Source of the DNA: JACQPU01 sp039961715
GTDB lineage: Bacteria; Bacteroidota; Ignavibacteria; UBA10030
Length of the DNA: 34,580 bases
Reading direction: 5' to 3'
Assembly (NCBI GenBank): GCA_039961715.1
Contig: JABRVW010000044.1
Location: 1-34,580 of the forward strand
Shown here one piece after another: positions 15,075 through 23,441 of the stretch. A program made the position numbers and the translations under genes. The notes under the pieces were generated by a model. It worked only from the letters and a program-made list of their open reading frames with translations. It ran no database searches and had not been told where the DNA came from. Each line of letters starts with the position of its first letter. Position 1 is the first letter of the stretch.

Positions 15075-16264
15075 TCCGGCACTTCCAGGCGAGCCCCCAC
15101 GAAAAGAAGCCCCACCAGAAACCACCATCCAAGACAATTGGCAAAGGTGCCGTAGTAGTTCTGGAAAAAGCTTCCCACGAGAAGTCCCGCCAGACCCAAC
15201 GTCGCCCCCATCGAGATTCCGCGCACGAGGCCGGAGCCCGAGCCCATGGCCACCCGGTACCCGCTTCGAAGGGCCATTCCCCAGAGAGCGACAAAGGCGA
15301 GCAGTCCTGGAATACCCGACGACACGAGGGCATCAAGATAGTCATTGTGGGGATGAACGATCGTGTCGTAGTATCCCTCAACCCTGTAGCGCTCGAACAC
15401 GTAAACGAAGTTATCCTCGCCAACACCGAGCACGGGATTCTCTCTGGCAATGGCGAGTGATGTTCTCCAGAGGTTGAGCCTCGTTTCGTTCTGTTGCGGA
15501 TCGATCATTGATTCCGCCCGTTGGCGTATTTCGGGAGAAAGGAGGATCGCTCCCGCCGCGAGCAGAATCGTGACGGCCATCGAAATGAGTCCAGCCTTCT
15601 TTCCCTTGAAGAATCCCACAAACGGCCCCACCAACACCATCCCCAGCCAGATGCTCCTGGCAAAGCTTCCAATGATCGCCAGTGTGCTCAACACGGCAAC
15701 CAAGAGCGCCATCCGTCGGGTATTTCGGTCTCTGGCATGAACGGAGATGCCAGTGGCCAAAAAGAACACCGTCATAGCAAAGGCTGCGAAGGTCAGATAG
15801 AACCCGTAGAATCCGACGTTCCGGTAGAATCCTCCGTATGGAGTCAAATCCATTCCGCGATAAAACTCCACCCCTCCGAATGTCTGCCAGATCCCGTATG
15901 CCATGGCAACGGACGAGCTTCCAAGAAAGAGAACAATGAGTCTTTTCAGGATTCGTTCCTCTCCCACCAACCAGAACATCAACAACATCAGGACTGCCGG
16001 CCATTCATTGTCTCCAACCGCCAGGAGGCTTTGAACGGGTCTTTCTGATGTCAGGGCAGCAAGGATATTCCACCCTGTATAGAAGAGCAGGAGAGCAAGA
16101 AACGGATGCCAGCGGACAGGCCAGGATCGTTCCGGCAATCCCTGAAGAACCCAACCCACTCCCGCCAGGGCAATTCCCCACTGCGCTGGTACGAAGGATA
16201 CCGGAATTGACACGGCAAACAGATACAGTCCGTACTCGCCGAGGCGCTTGCCGACCGTCTTCAT
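15041..16264 (-). CDS. O-antigen ligase/polymerase family membrane protein (Wzy_C)
   Basis: A 407-residue polytopic inner-membrane protein with about ten hydrophobic segments. The large periplasmic loop has NLWRTSLAIARENPVLGVGEDNFVYVF and HPHNDYLDALVSSG, the conserved Wzy_C/WaaL region with the functional His. Family members join O-antigen or other glycan chains to lipid A-core, or polymerise them; ligase and polymerase cannot be told apart here. The start is the ATG at 16264, overlapping the upstream GT9 stop by 4 nt; the frame extends 124 codons further but only as a shadow of that gene. It is the last gene of a coupled minus-strand set with MsbA and two GT9 enzymes. Confidence 0.9.
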   Translation of the reverse strand: MKTVGKRLGEYGLYLFAVSIPVSFVPAQWGIALAGVGWVLQGLPERSWPVRWHPFLALLLFYTGWNILAALTSERPVQSLLAVGDNEWPAVLMLLMFWLVGEERILKRLIVLFLGSSSVAMAYGIWQTFGGVEFYRGMDLTPYGGFYRNVGFYGFYLTFAAFAMTVFFLATGISVHARDRNTRRMALLVAVLSTLAIIGSFARSIWLGMVLVGPFVGFFKGKKAGLISMAVTILLAAGAILLSPEIRQRAESMIDPQQNETRLNLWRTSLAIARENPVLGVGEDNFVYVFERYRVEGYYDTIVHPHNDYLDALVSSGIPGLLAFVALWGMALRSGYRVAMGSGSGLVRGISMGATLGLAGLLVGSFFQNYYGTFANCLGWWFLVGLLFVGARLEVPDHASDPSTPSS

Positions 16265-17382
16265 GAAATGCTTCCCCCGCGTGTGAACTTCCGAATTTCC
16301 TCGGCGACACGTTCCACCGTAATCTCTCTCACAGGCTGGTTCTGTTCCGCCATCACGACTTTGTTTGGCACTCCGAACGGAAGCCATTCCGCCGACACTT
16401 GCAGGGGAGTGAATAATCCGATGATCGGCGTTTGCATTGCCGAGGCGACGTGCACAATGGCTGTATCGGGCGTCACCACAAGTGCGGCATATCCCACAAG
16501 AGCCGCGACCTCCCGCAAGTCTGCCGTCCCTTCGGGCGGGAATGCCAGCACGTCCGATGTTCCAAAGTGTTTCGCCACGGATACTCTCCAGGCGTTGTCC
16601 GTGGGGCTGCTGATAAGCACCACGGGAAGACCGCAATTCCTGATCGCGTGTACGATCCCCAGTGCCTGTGCGTGGCTGATTTTCCGTACGTCGTCCGTTG
16701 CAGAAATGTTCACCACGGCGAAGCCGGGCGTTCCTTGATCCCTCGCCTTCAGCCCATTCCTGCTCAGAAATTCCCTCGCACGCAGCGTGTCCCCTGGAGC
16801 AAGGATGATTCTCATCCGGACGTCCGCCCTCCTGAGCCTCCTCCCAAAGACGGTCTCCACGTACTCGAACAGCACATCGACCATATGACGCTGTCCGCGA
16901 TCCAGCTTGAGCAGGCGGTTGAAGTAGAAGCCGTAGTGATCCGCCCCCTGTCCGATCTTTATCCCTCGCGGGGCGATGAGGTTTGCGAGAATTCCACCCG
17001 AAGTCGTTCTGTTGAAGATGAAATTCAGCACAACGTCATAGCGTTCCTTGCGCGCCCGCAAGATCTCGCGCACCAGGGCTATCCAGTTGTTCGAAACGAC
17101 GTAAATGTGGTTTACATGCGCATTGTGCCGGATCAACCCCGAGTTTGCTGCGCTCGCAAAAACGCCGATGACGATGTGAGGCGCAGCGTTTCTGAGCGCC
17201 TCGATCACCGGGGTGGTCACAATGATGTCGCCGATTCGATCGTAGCGCAGAATAAGGATCTTCCGCACCTTCTCCAGGGATACCGGTCCATTCAAAACGG
17301 GATTGTGGAACAGGGCTCGAAGGAGAGGATAAACAAGCGCAAATCTCAGGAAGAGCTCGAGTTTCCGGACGAGGAGTTTCAT
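16261..17382 (-). CDS. Family 9 glycosyltransferase (heptosyltransferase-like), copy A
   Basis: A 373-residue GT9 enzyme, the family of ADP-heptose:LPS heptosyltransferases. The N-terminal KILILRYDRIGDIIVTTPVIEAL is the signature, with an acidic residue in DRIGD. The donor domain has FAVVNISATDDVRKIS and VVTPDTAIVHVASAMQTPIIGLFTP, where the conserved D-T-A-x-x-H motif binds the nucleotide sugar. The start is the ATG at 17382, overlapping the previous gene's stop by 4 nt. It presumably adds a sugar to the inner core at the inner-membrane face before MsbA flips the molecule; the specific sugar is not known. Confidence 0.88.
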   Translation of the reverse strand: MKLLVRKLELFLRFALVYPLLRALFHNPVLNGPVSLEKVRKILILRYDRIGDIIVTTPVIEALRNAAPHIVIGVFASAANSGLIRHNAHVNHIYVVSNNWIALVREILRARKERYDVVLNFIFNRTTSGGILANLIAPRGIKIGQGADHYGFYFNRLLKLDRGQRHMVDVLFEYVETVFGRRLRRADVRMRIILAPGDTLRAREFLSRNGLKARDQGTPGFAVVNISATDDVRKISHAQALGIVHAIRNCGLPVVLISSPTDNAWRVSVAKHFGTSDVLAFPPEGTADLREVAALVGYAALVVTPDTAIVHVASAMQTPIIGLFTPLQVSAEWLPFGVPNKVVMAEQNQPVREITVERVAEEIRKFTRGGSIS

Positions 17383-18500
17383 GCCCGGCCGCGGGCCATA
17401 TCCCGCGTGAGTGCATCGCCCCTGCTTCTCAGCCACAGTTTTTCAAAGGCTGCATGGACTTCCTGCACGGGAATCGTCGACAGGTCGTCCACGGTGGTTA
17501 TGACGGCCTCGTGGGGGGATCCGTAGGGCTCCCAGATGCGGAGATCCGGATTTGATTGAACGTAGAGGACCACTGCTGGAATCCCGAAAGCCGCAGCCAG
17601 GTGAACGGCCGAGGTGTCGGGGGTGACAAGAATGGCGAAGCGGCTGATCCAGGCGGCGAATGCATCGAATGAGGTCTCGGGCGCCACGATTGCGTTTCCG
17701 ATTCCGGCCGCGATGTCGGCAAGCCGGCCGCGGTCCTGTGGCTTTCCGAGCAGGACGACGGTCATATCAGGATGACCGGCGATCATTCGCTCGATCAGGC
17801 CCCTGTAGTTCGCTATCCCCCAGAATCGCGTATCGCTTCCTGCGGATATGTTGACTCCAATCAAGGCGCTCCGGTTTTTCCCCGTTGCTTCCAGGAATCG
17901 ATTAACCTCATCGTGGGCATCCTGCCCAATGAAGTATTTGATGGAAAGGTGTTCCTTCGAAGGGTCAATCCCAAGCGGCCGCAAGAGCTCTGCGATCCGT
18001 TCGACGATGTGCGAATCCTTGCGTGATTTGAGCGGAACAGCAATGTCACACGCATAGGAGTTTTCCTTTGCCAGCCCGATGTTCCACCGTCCGCCGGCGA
18101 GGAGGAGAATGACGGTGGATGTTGCCGAGGCGTTGTCCATCAGATCAATGACGAAATCGTATCGTTCCGCGCGGATGTTCCTCAGCAGCCGGAACGATGC
18201 CATCGGCGCTTTTGTGTATATCCATCGCTTGCGGATATGCGGACTGTTCGCGAGAACGACGTGGTTACCGGGGCTCAGAACAATATCCAGCGTGCAATCG
18301 GGATAGCGCTCTTTCAGCGCGGAGAAGACGGGGGTGGAGACCAGGACGTCGCCGATTCTATCCTGCCGGATGAACAGGATTTTGGCCCCTGCGGCGCTCG
18401 CATGGCGCGGGACAGAACGGCGACGGCGTGCAACAACGCGAAGGAATTGCAGAAGAAGGTTCCGAAAACCCCGTTCGAGTGTTTTGAGAGCGCCCTTCAC
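17379..18500 (-). CDS. Family 9 glycosyltransferase (heptosyltransferase-like), copy B
   Basis: A 373-residue GT9 enzyme related to its neighbour. It has a basic, amphipathic N-terminus, then KILFIRQDRIGDVLVSTPVFSALKE, LIGVNISAGSDTRFWG and LVTPDTSAVHLAAAFGIPAVVLY. The GTG start at 18500 follows GGAAGGAA and overlaps the msbA-like stop as GTGA. The equal length and adjacency to copy A suggest an old tandem duplication with later divergence. It is likely an inner-core glycosyltransferase acting just before or after copy A. Confidence 0.88.
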   Translation of the reverse strand: MKGALKTLERGFRNLLLQFLRVVARRRRSVPRHASAAGAKILFIRQDRIGDVLVSTPVFSALKERYPDCTLDIVLSPGNHVVLANSPHIRKRWIYTKAPMASFRLLRNIRAERYDFVIDLMDNASATSTVILLLAGGRWNIGLAKENSYACDIAVPLKSRKDSHIVERIAELLRPLGIDPSKEHLSIKYFIGQDAHDEVNRFLEATGKNRSALIGVNISAGSDTRFWGIANYRGLIERMIAGHPDMTVVLLGKPQDRGRLADIAAGIGNAIVAPETSFDAFAAWISRFAILVTPDTSAVHLAAAFGIPAVVLYVQSNPDLRIWEPYGSPHEAVITTVDDLSTIPVQEVHAAFEKLWLRSRGDALTRDMARGRA

Positions 18501-20341
18501 TTCCTTCCGCTCTCAAGCTCCGCTTCTTCCGAGAACTGCAGGGAATACAGCCGTTTGTACAAACCGCTGTCTTTTTTCAACAGTTCTTCATGCGTGCCCT
18601 CTTCGAGGATTCTGCCCTTTTCCAGCACAAAAATCCGGTCACACCGGTACACAGTCGAGAGACGATGGGCAATGATGAAGGATGTTCTTCCCTGCATGAG
18701 CCGGTCAAGTGCTTCCTGAACAGCGAGCTCGGATTCCGCGTCAAGGGCAGACGTTGCTTCGTCCAGCAGGAGAATTTTCGGGTTTCTCAGGACGGCCCGG
18801 GCAATCGCAATTCTCTGCCTCTGACCTCCGGACAGTTGGATTCCGCGCTCTCCCACTTCCGTTTGATATCCCTTCTCGAGTTTCGCGATGAACTCGGCGG
18901 CATTCGCAATACGAGCGGCCTCCTCAATTTCCTCCGCCGTCGCTTCGAGCCTGCCGTACCGTATGTTATCGTAGATCGTTCCCCCAAACAGCATGACTTC
19001 TTGCGGGACAATGGCGATGCGTGAACGCAAGCGTTGCAGGCTCAGGCTCCGCACATCCCTTCCGTCGACGAGGATTGATCCTTCGTCGACTTCATAGAAT
19101 CTCGGTATCAGATTCACCAGCGTCGTTTTTCCGCTTCCGCTCGGGCCCACAAGGGCCACTTTTTCTCCTGCCTGAACCGTGAAGGAGATTCCCTGCAGTG
19201 CCGGTGCTTCGGGACGATACGAGAACGATACCGACCGGAACTCCACCTTCCCTTCGGTGATGTCTTCCTTGCCCGACTCGTCGTCCCCGATCGATTCCTT
19301 TTCGAGATCGAGCATATCAAAAATGAACCCTGCAGACACCAGACTCTTCTGCAACCGTGCAATGTTTTCGCCAATGGCCTTGACGGGCTTGGCGAGAAAC
19401 GTTATGAGGATCAAAAAGCTGATCATCATTTCGATCGTCATCGATCCTTCAATGAAGAGATAGGCGGTAAACACAACCAGCAACGCCACGACGATGGTAT
19501 TGAAGAGCTCGTTCACGGGGCTCAGGAGCGCAACCGTGCGGACGATCTTCATGTTATAGTGGTAATTATGTTCGATTTTGTATCTGAACTGCTTCCGCTC
19601 ATATTGTTCCCGCGTAAATGATTTGACGATACGAATTCCGTTGATCTTCTCCTGGAGAAACGAAGAAATATCGGCAAGCGTGTTCATGATCTCGCGGCTG
19701 AAGGAACGGATGCGGTCACCGAACTTGCGGGAAATGATGCCCGATATCGTAAATATCACCACCGTGAAGATCGTCAACTGCCAGTTCGTCAGAAACAGGG
19801 CCGTTGAGAAGATCACGGCGTACACGCTGTTCTGCGCCATTTCGACCATCTGGAAGAGGGACTGTTCGAGGGCATTCACATCATTTGTAATCCGAGACAT
19901 GATGCGCCCCGTCTTCTGGGAGTCAAAGTAGCGGATCGGGAAGAATACGATGTTGTCAAAGAGCTCGAGCCTGAATCTCATCAACAGCTTTTGCTGGACG
20001 GAGCTCATCAGGATCTCGCGAACATAGACGAAGACGACCTTGATAAGGACGATGCATAGAATCGCGGCCGCGAAGAGGGCGATCAGGCGGAAGCTCTCAT
20101 CGTAGCCCTCGATCGCAAAGGAGGCGATGGTCATCCCATAGATCGTCACCGGAACGTCCATGGCGACAGTGGCACCGCGCTGGACGAAATCCTGGATTTG
20201 CTGGAGGACCGCAAAGAGGCGCGCGACAAGGAATGCGGAAACAGTGTCGGCCAGGCTCATCACGGCGACAGAGCACAGTCCGGCAATGATGCGCCACTTG
20301 TACCGAAGAAAGTAGCGGCTGAGTCGGAGGAAGGTGTTCAT
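18497..20341 (-). CDS. MsbA-type ABC exporter (lipid A-core flippase-like)
   Basis: A 614-residue half-transporter with an N-terminal transmembrane domain of six segments (about residues 1-340), including the long coupling-helix region RYFDSQKTGRIMSRITNDVNALE, and a C-terminal ATPase. Walker A is GPSGSGKTT near residue 397, the signature is LSGGQRQRIAIARA near 500, and Walker B is ILLLDEATSALD near 525, followed by the H-loop IAHRLSTV. Length and arrangement match MsbA. MsbA flips lipid A-core across the inner membrane, and its neighbours (two GT9 enzymes and an O-antigen ligase-like protein) fit that role, but homodimeric lipid or drug exporters share these motifs. It begins the coupled minus-strand set. 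Confidence 0.88.
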   Translation of the reverse strand: MNTFLRLSRYFLRYKWRIIAGLCSVAVMSLADTVSAFLVARLFAVLQQIQDFVQRGATVAMDVPVTIYGMTIASFAIEGYDESFRLIALFAAAILCIVLIKVVFVYVREILMSSVQQKLLMRFRLELFDNIVFFPIRYFDSQKTGRIMSRITNDVNALEQSLFQMVEMAQNSVYAVIFSTALFLTNWQLTIFTVVIFTISGIISRKFGDRIRSFSREIMNTLADISSFLQEKINGIRIVKSFTREQYERKQFRYKIEHNYHYNMKIVRTVALLSPVNELFNTIVVALLVVFTAYLFIEGSMTIEMMISFLILITFLAKPVKAIGENIARLQKSLVSAGFIFDMLDLEKESIGDDESGKEDITEGKVEFRSVSFSYRPEAPALQGISFTVQAGEKVALVGPSGSGKTTLVNLIPRFYEVDEGSILVDGRDVRSLSLQRLRSRIAIVPQEVMLFGGTIYDNIRYGRLEATAEEIEEAARIANAAEFIAKLEKGYQTEVGERGIQLSGGQRQRIAIARAVLRNPKILLLDEATSALDAESELAVQEALDRLMQGRTSFIIAHRLSTVYRCDRIFVLEKGRILEEGTHEELLKKDSGLYKRLYSLQFSEEAELESGRK

Positions 20342-20413
20342 CGGCTTTCCGCGATCGTTAACGTACTCGTTTTTCGGGCGAGTTGCAACGAAGGGGGAGA
20401 AGGAAAGAAATGG

Positions 20414-20713
20414 TCACTCACACAACAGGCGAAGACGTTCCCACGTATAGAGGCCTGTGGCATGTCCGTCGCCCCAGGTCACCTGGAGGGCATAGGAGCC
20501 GACCTGCTGCATTCCTCTCAGATCGTATTTTCCGGGCATGTCGGGGAGCGGCTCCGGCTTGTAGGTTTTCAGCAGAACGGTTTCTCCCTGGCATCCCGCG
20601 CAGGGGCAATGGTCCCTCAGGGTCTTCAGGCGAATGATCCCTTTGTAGCCGTCGTTCCATTCAACGGTGAGGTCGCCGGATCCGGACCGTGTGATTTTCG
20701 TGGGTAGCGTCAT
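20414..20713 (-). CDS. DUF971-family protein (gamma-butyrobetaine-hydroxylase-like N-terminal fold)
   Basis: A 99-residue protein of the DUF971/GBBH-like N-terminal domain family. The central motif LRDHCPCAGCQGE has three cysteines (36, 38, 41) and a histidine (35) consistent with metal binding, then GSYALQVTWGDGHATGLYTWERL, a conserved ending. The ATG at 20713 is chosen because the earlier in-frame ATG at 20734 lies inside a tRNA terminator stem. Related genes often neighbour Fe-S assembly or scaffold proteins; here the next genes are tRNA-Ala upstream and the MsbA-type exporter downstream. The cellular role is unknown. Confidence 0.85.
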   Translation of the reverse strand: MTLPTKITRSGSGDLTVEWNDGYKGIIRLKTLRDHCPCAGCQGETVLLKTYKPEPLPDMPGKYDLRGMQQVGSYALQVTWGDGHATGLYTWERLRLLCE

Positions 20714-20719
20714 GAACAT

Positions 20720-20749
20720 AAAAAAGGACAACACTGGTTGTTGTCCTTT
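20720..20749 (-). terminator. Rho-independent terminator downstream of tRNA-Ala
   Basis: On the minus strand an 11-bp stem (20739-20749 with 20723-20733) and 5-base loop run into TTTTTT, a textbook intrinsic terminator. It ends the transcript carrying tRNA-Ala, 186 nt past the mature 3' end, and lies directly before the DUF971 start, so that gene needs its own promoter or readthrough. Confidence 0.85.
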
Positions 20750-20935
20750 GGATGCTTCATCATTCGATATACTTCATTCGGTGTCTGCCAGCGTGCCAAA
20801 AGCACTTCGGCAGCCAGGTTCGATCTTCCCTTTCCAGACTTCGAAGGAAGCTGCCGCGTTGGGCCCATCCTTCCGTATGGCAACACAGTATCTTCCGCGA
20901 CCATGCCGCAAAAGACATGAACTGTGTACGTCCAG

Positions 20936-21009
20936 TGGACCGTACCGGGGTCGAACCGGTGACCTCCACAATGCCATTGTGGCGCTCTCCCAAGCTGAGC
21001 TAACGGCCC
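20936..21009 (-). tRNA. tRNA-Ala (anticodon GGC)
   Basis: The 74-nt cloverleaf has a 7-bp acceptor stem (GGGCCGT with ACGGTCC), D arm GCTC/GAGC, anticodon stem CCACA/TGTGG with loop ATGGCAT (anticodon GGC), and T arm ACCGG-TTCGAAC-CCGGT, with discriminator A. CCA is not encoded and must be added. A good promoter precedes it and a strong terminator follows. Confidence 0.95.
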
Positions 21010-21021
21010 GTGCAACAATGA

Positions 21022-21050
21022 AAAGTACGGAAGGTTCATCGCAAAGTCAA
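21022..21050 (-). promoter_or_regulatory. Promoter of tRNA-Ala
   Basis: On the minus strand TTGACT (21050-21045) is followed by a 17-nt spacer and TACTTT (21027-21022), with the tRNA 5' end 13 nt further on. The extended -10 TACTTTTC also resembles the Bacteroidota TAnnTTTG element. Confidence 0.6.
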
Positions 21051-21094
21051 TTTGGGGGTTTGAATCTGCGGGGAATTCTGAATACGTTTGATTC

Positions 21095-21475
21095 ATGAAA
21101 CGCACAGCACGAAAATCATTTCTTGTCCTGTTGCTCGTCATCCTGAGCGGCGCCTGCAAAGACGAATTGCCGACAGGTGTTGTCGTTTTTCCGGAATCCA
21201 ACGTCAGTTACAGCAGGCACATCGAGCCGCTGTGGACGCAAAAATGCCTTAGTTGTCATCAGGGATCCACTCCGCCCGATCTCACCCCGCCCTCGTACAC
21301 AAGTCTCATGACCTATCAGCCGCAATTGGTGATCCCGGGCCAGGGGTACAACAGCCTGCTCGTGCAAATGCTCGACGGGCGCATCGGCCCGCCCATGCCC
21401 CCATCGGAGAAGCTGAACGAAAATCAGATCAAAGGGATCATGACGTGGATCAACGAGGGCGCGCAGAACAATTGA
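21095..21475 (+). CDS. Lipoprotein with one c-type haem-binding motif
   Basis: A 126-residue secreted protein with a lipoprotein signal (FLVLLLVILSGAC, lipid-modified Cys21). The mature domain resembles planctomycete-type/soluble cytochrome c domains: CLSCH (51-55) is the haem-attachment motif, and Met101 in GPPMPPSEKL is a likely distal ligand before the C-terminal helix NQIKGIMTWINEGAQ. It should be anchored in the periplasm or outer membrane and carry one haem. No redox partner lies nearby. It is monocistronic and convergent with nadK, with only 9 nt between the stops. Confidence 0.85.
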   Translation: MKRTARKSFLVLLLVILSGACKDELPTGVVVFPESNVSYSRHIEPLWTQKCLSCHQGSTPPDLTPPSYTSLMTYQPQLVIPGQGYNSLLVQMLDGRIGPPMPPSEKLNENQIKGIMTWINEGAQNN

Positions 21476-21484
21476 GTGAATCTC

Positions 21485-22396
21485 CTACCCGCCTCTTCTT
21501 CCCCTTTCCCTCCGTTTCGCCTCAACACGTACATCGCTCCCCCAATGGAGTTTTTTGCGCAGAACATCGTAGTAACTCACGTGCAGCCTCTTGACCAGCT
21601 TGGCCTTGAAGGGGGCTTTTCTGATCTGAATGGTGACCGGTGGCCGAAAGAGCTGTTCCAATTGCCCGTCGGCAGTGAGGTGCACTTGTTTGGCGCCATG
21701 GGGAATGCTGATCGCTATCACAGAATCATCAGGCACAATGACGGGGCGGGCCGTGAGCGTGTGCGGACAAATGGGGCTGATCGTTACTGCATGGTTTTCC
21801 GGAGTGACGATGGGCCCACCGTTGGCCAATGCGTAGGCCGTTGATCCGGTGGGTGTGGAAACGATGATGCCGTCGGCCGAGTACGTCGCCAGATATTCAT
21901 TGTTCACCATGGTCTCAATGCTCATGACGCGCGAAGTGCCATACTTGTCCACAACGATGTCGTTCAGAGCAACAAACGGCTTTTTCATGGACGCCGCACG
22001 TGCCTGAAGCATCATGCGTTCTTCCACCCGATAGCGGCCTTCGAGAATCTCCTGCAGGCACGCTTCCACTTCATCCAGCGACACTTCCGCGAGGAATCCC
22101 AGTTTTCCCAGGTTGATCCCCAGAATGGGCGTTCCCCGGCCACCGACCATGCGGGCAGTTTCCAGAATAGTGCCATCCCCGCCAAGGGCAATGAGAAGAT
22201 CCGAGTCCTCCAGGATTTTCTTATCCGAGACCACGCGGGCCCTGGTCAATACGCCGCGCCCCAGAGACGAGGAGGCCCTGGCGACAGGGGCTGATACGAA
22301 AAAGCGCGCGGAATCCTGCGGCGCGCGCACAAGCAGCTCCTTGACCACACGCGGCAGCTCCTTCTTCTGCACGTTACCGACAATTCCGAAGGTCAT
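21485..22396 (-). CDS. nadK: NAD kinase
   Basis: A 303-residue enzyme that phosphorylates NAD to NADP. It shows the catalytic glycine-rich GGDGTIL motif (about 72-78), GINLGKLGFLAEV, the conserved NDIVVDK segment, and TYSADGIIVSTPTGSTAYALANGGPIVTP, the NAD-binding diagnostic block, followed by ISPICPHTLTARPVIVP. Length is normal for bacterial NadK. Its start overlaps the stop of the DUF1844 gene by 4 nt (ATGA), ending a coupled set with leuS, a GT2 and DUF1844. Confidence 0.97.
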   Translation of the reverse strand: MTFGIVGNVQKKELPRVVKELLVRAPQDSARFFVSAPVARASSSLGRGVLTRARVVSDKKILEDSDLLIALGGDGTILETARMVGGRGTPILGINLGKLGFLAEVSLDEVEACLQEILEGRYRVEERMMLQARAASMKKPFVALNDIVVDKYGTSRVMSIETMVNNEYLATYSADGIIVSTPTGSTAYALANGGPIVTPENHAVTISPICPHTLTARPVIVPDDSVIAISIPHGAKQVHLTADGQLEQLFRPPVTIQIRKAPFKAKLVKRLHVSYYDVLRKKLHWGSDVRVEAKRRERGRRGG

Positions 22397-22683
22397 TGCT
22401 TCTCTGCCGCGCCGGAAGACACCTTCGCCTTTTCATCCACGAAGTTCAATTTCAGATCCCGTAGAACTCCCGTCAGGAATTGTTCTTCGTCCGGAGTCAG
22501 GTTGTTCCTGGTTTTCGCCTTCAGCATATCCAGCATGTCAATCGACATTTGCGCCTGCTCCAGATCCCGCTCAATCTTGTCCGTGACGGGATTCTTCACT
22601 TTCCCCATCTGTTGAAGAGCCGCGGCCTGAAACATTGTGATCAGGCCTCCGAACAGAGCAGTATTTTTTTCGTCCGGGGTCAT
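22393..22683 (-). CDS. DUF1844-family protein
   Basis: A 96-residue mostly helical cytosolic protein: LFGGLITMFQAAALQQMGKVKNP and IERDLEQAQMSIDMLDMLKAKTRNNLTPDEEQFL are the DUF1844 pattern. The family's function is unknown. The ATG at 22683, preceded by GGAGG at 7 nt and overlapping the GT2 stop by 4 nt, is the start; the frame runs upstream to 22827 but only as a shadow of the GT2 gene. The same-strand coupling with nadK is noteworthy but its meaning is unknown. Confidence 0.85.
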   Translation of the reverse strand: MTPDEKNTALFGGLITMFQAAALQQMGKVKNPVTDKIERDLEQAQMSIDMLDMLKAKTRNNLTPDEEQFLTGVLRDLKLNFVDEKAKVSSGAAEKQ

Positions 22684-23441
22684 TCGCGCGCCTCCATGGT
22701 TCGAGTTCGTTCCCAAAGCTTTGCATACTTCGTAAAGACGTAGCCTGCCGAGAGCATACACAGAATCAATCCAGGCATCCCATCGAGAAATCCCAACCGT
22801 AGAAAGTACATTCTGAAAAAAGTCCACACGGGATTCAGCAACATCCTTCCGATACCGGTCCGACGTCCCTTGCCTGCAAGGTCTTCCGCCGCCAACGACG
22901 TGTAGCGGTTGAATTTCGTGAAGTAATGCTCAAGCGACGGGTCGGTATAGTGCAGGAGGTCGGATTTCAGCTCCGCCACAGGTCCGTCCACAATCAGCCT
23001 CTCGTGCACGCGGTCATTGGAGAAGACCGCCTTGTCCCGTCGAAAGAGCCGCACCACACGTCCCGGATACCATCCACAATGCCGGATCCATGTTCCAAGG
23101 AAGAAAGCCTTTCTCGGAACGGAGAATCCCACCATGTCGGTTTGTCCCGAGAGAGATAGTTCAATCTCCTCCGCCAGCTCGGGTGTTACGCGCTCATCCG
23201 CATCCAGCCAAAACACCCAATCGTTCCGTGCCTGGCTCAGGGCAAAGTTCTTTGAAGCACCAAAGCCCTCCCAGGGCCGTTCGAACACCTTGTCGGAAAA
23301 TTCACGCGCCGCCGCCACCGTTCCGTCCGAGCTTCCTGAATCCACCACAATGATCTCGTCTGCCCAGCGCGCACTGGACAGACAATCGCGGATGTTCCGC
23401 TCCTCATTCCGAGTGATGACAATGACCGAAACGCGCGTCAA
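22680..23441 (-). CDS. Family 2 glycosyltransferase, WaaE/KdtX-like
   Basis: A 253-residue GT-A glycosyltransferase resembling the LPS-core WaaE/KdtX group. It begins RVSVIVITRNEERNIRDCLSS with DEIIVVDSGSSDGTV, then FWLDADERVTPELA (the DxD motif), RHCGWYPGRVVRLFRRD and NDRVHE, all family hallmarks. A C-terminal hydrophobic stretch (WTFFRMYFLRLGFLDGMPG) suggests membrane association. In enterobacteria WaaE adds glucose to the inner core; the sugar here is unknown. It lies between leuS and DUF1844 with 4-nt overlaps on both sides. Confidence 0.88.
   Translation of the reverse strand: MTRVSVIVITRNEERNIRDCLSSARWADEIIVVDSGSSDGTVAAAREFSDKVFERPWEGFGASKNFALSQARNDWVFWLDADERVTPELAEEIELSLSGQTDMVGFSVPRKAFFLGTWIRHCGWYPGRVVRLFRRDKAVFSNDRVHERLIVDGPVAELKSDLLHYTDPSLEHYFTKFNRYTSLAAEDLAGKGRRTGIGRMLLNPVWTFFRMYFLRLGFLDGMPGLILCMLSAGYVFTKYAKLWERTRTMEARE

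Noticed and set aside
16265..16636. N-terminal extension of the O-antigen ligase-like protein
   Set aside because: The added 124 residues are the shadow of the GT9 gene and lack the hydrophobic start expected; the ATG at 16264 overlaps the GT9 stop in the same style as other genes here.
16432..17526. 364-codon plus-strand frame opposite the GT9 genes
   Set aside because: It is antisense to two GT9 enzymes with intact motifs, and composition is typical of a shadow frame.
22684..22827. N-terminal extension of the DUF1844 protein to an upstream start
   Set aside because: It would overlap the GT2 gene deeply; a good GGAGG box and ATGA overlap support the ATG at 22683.
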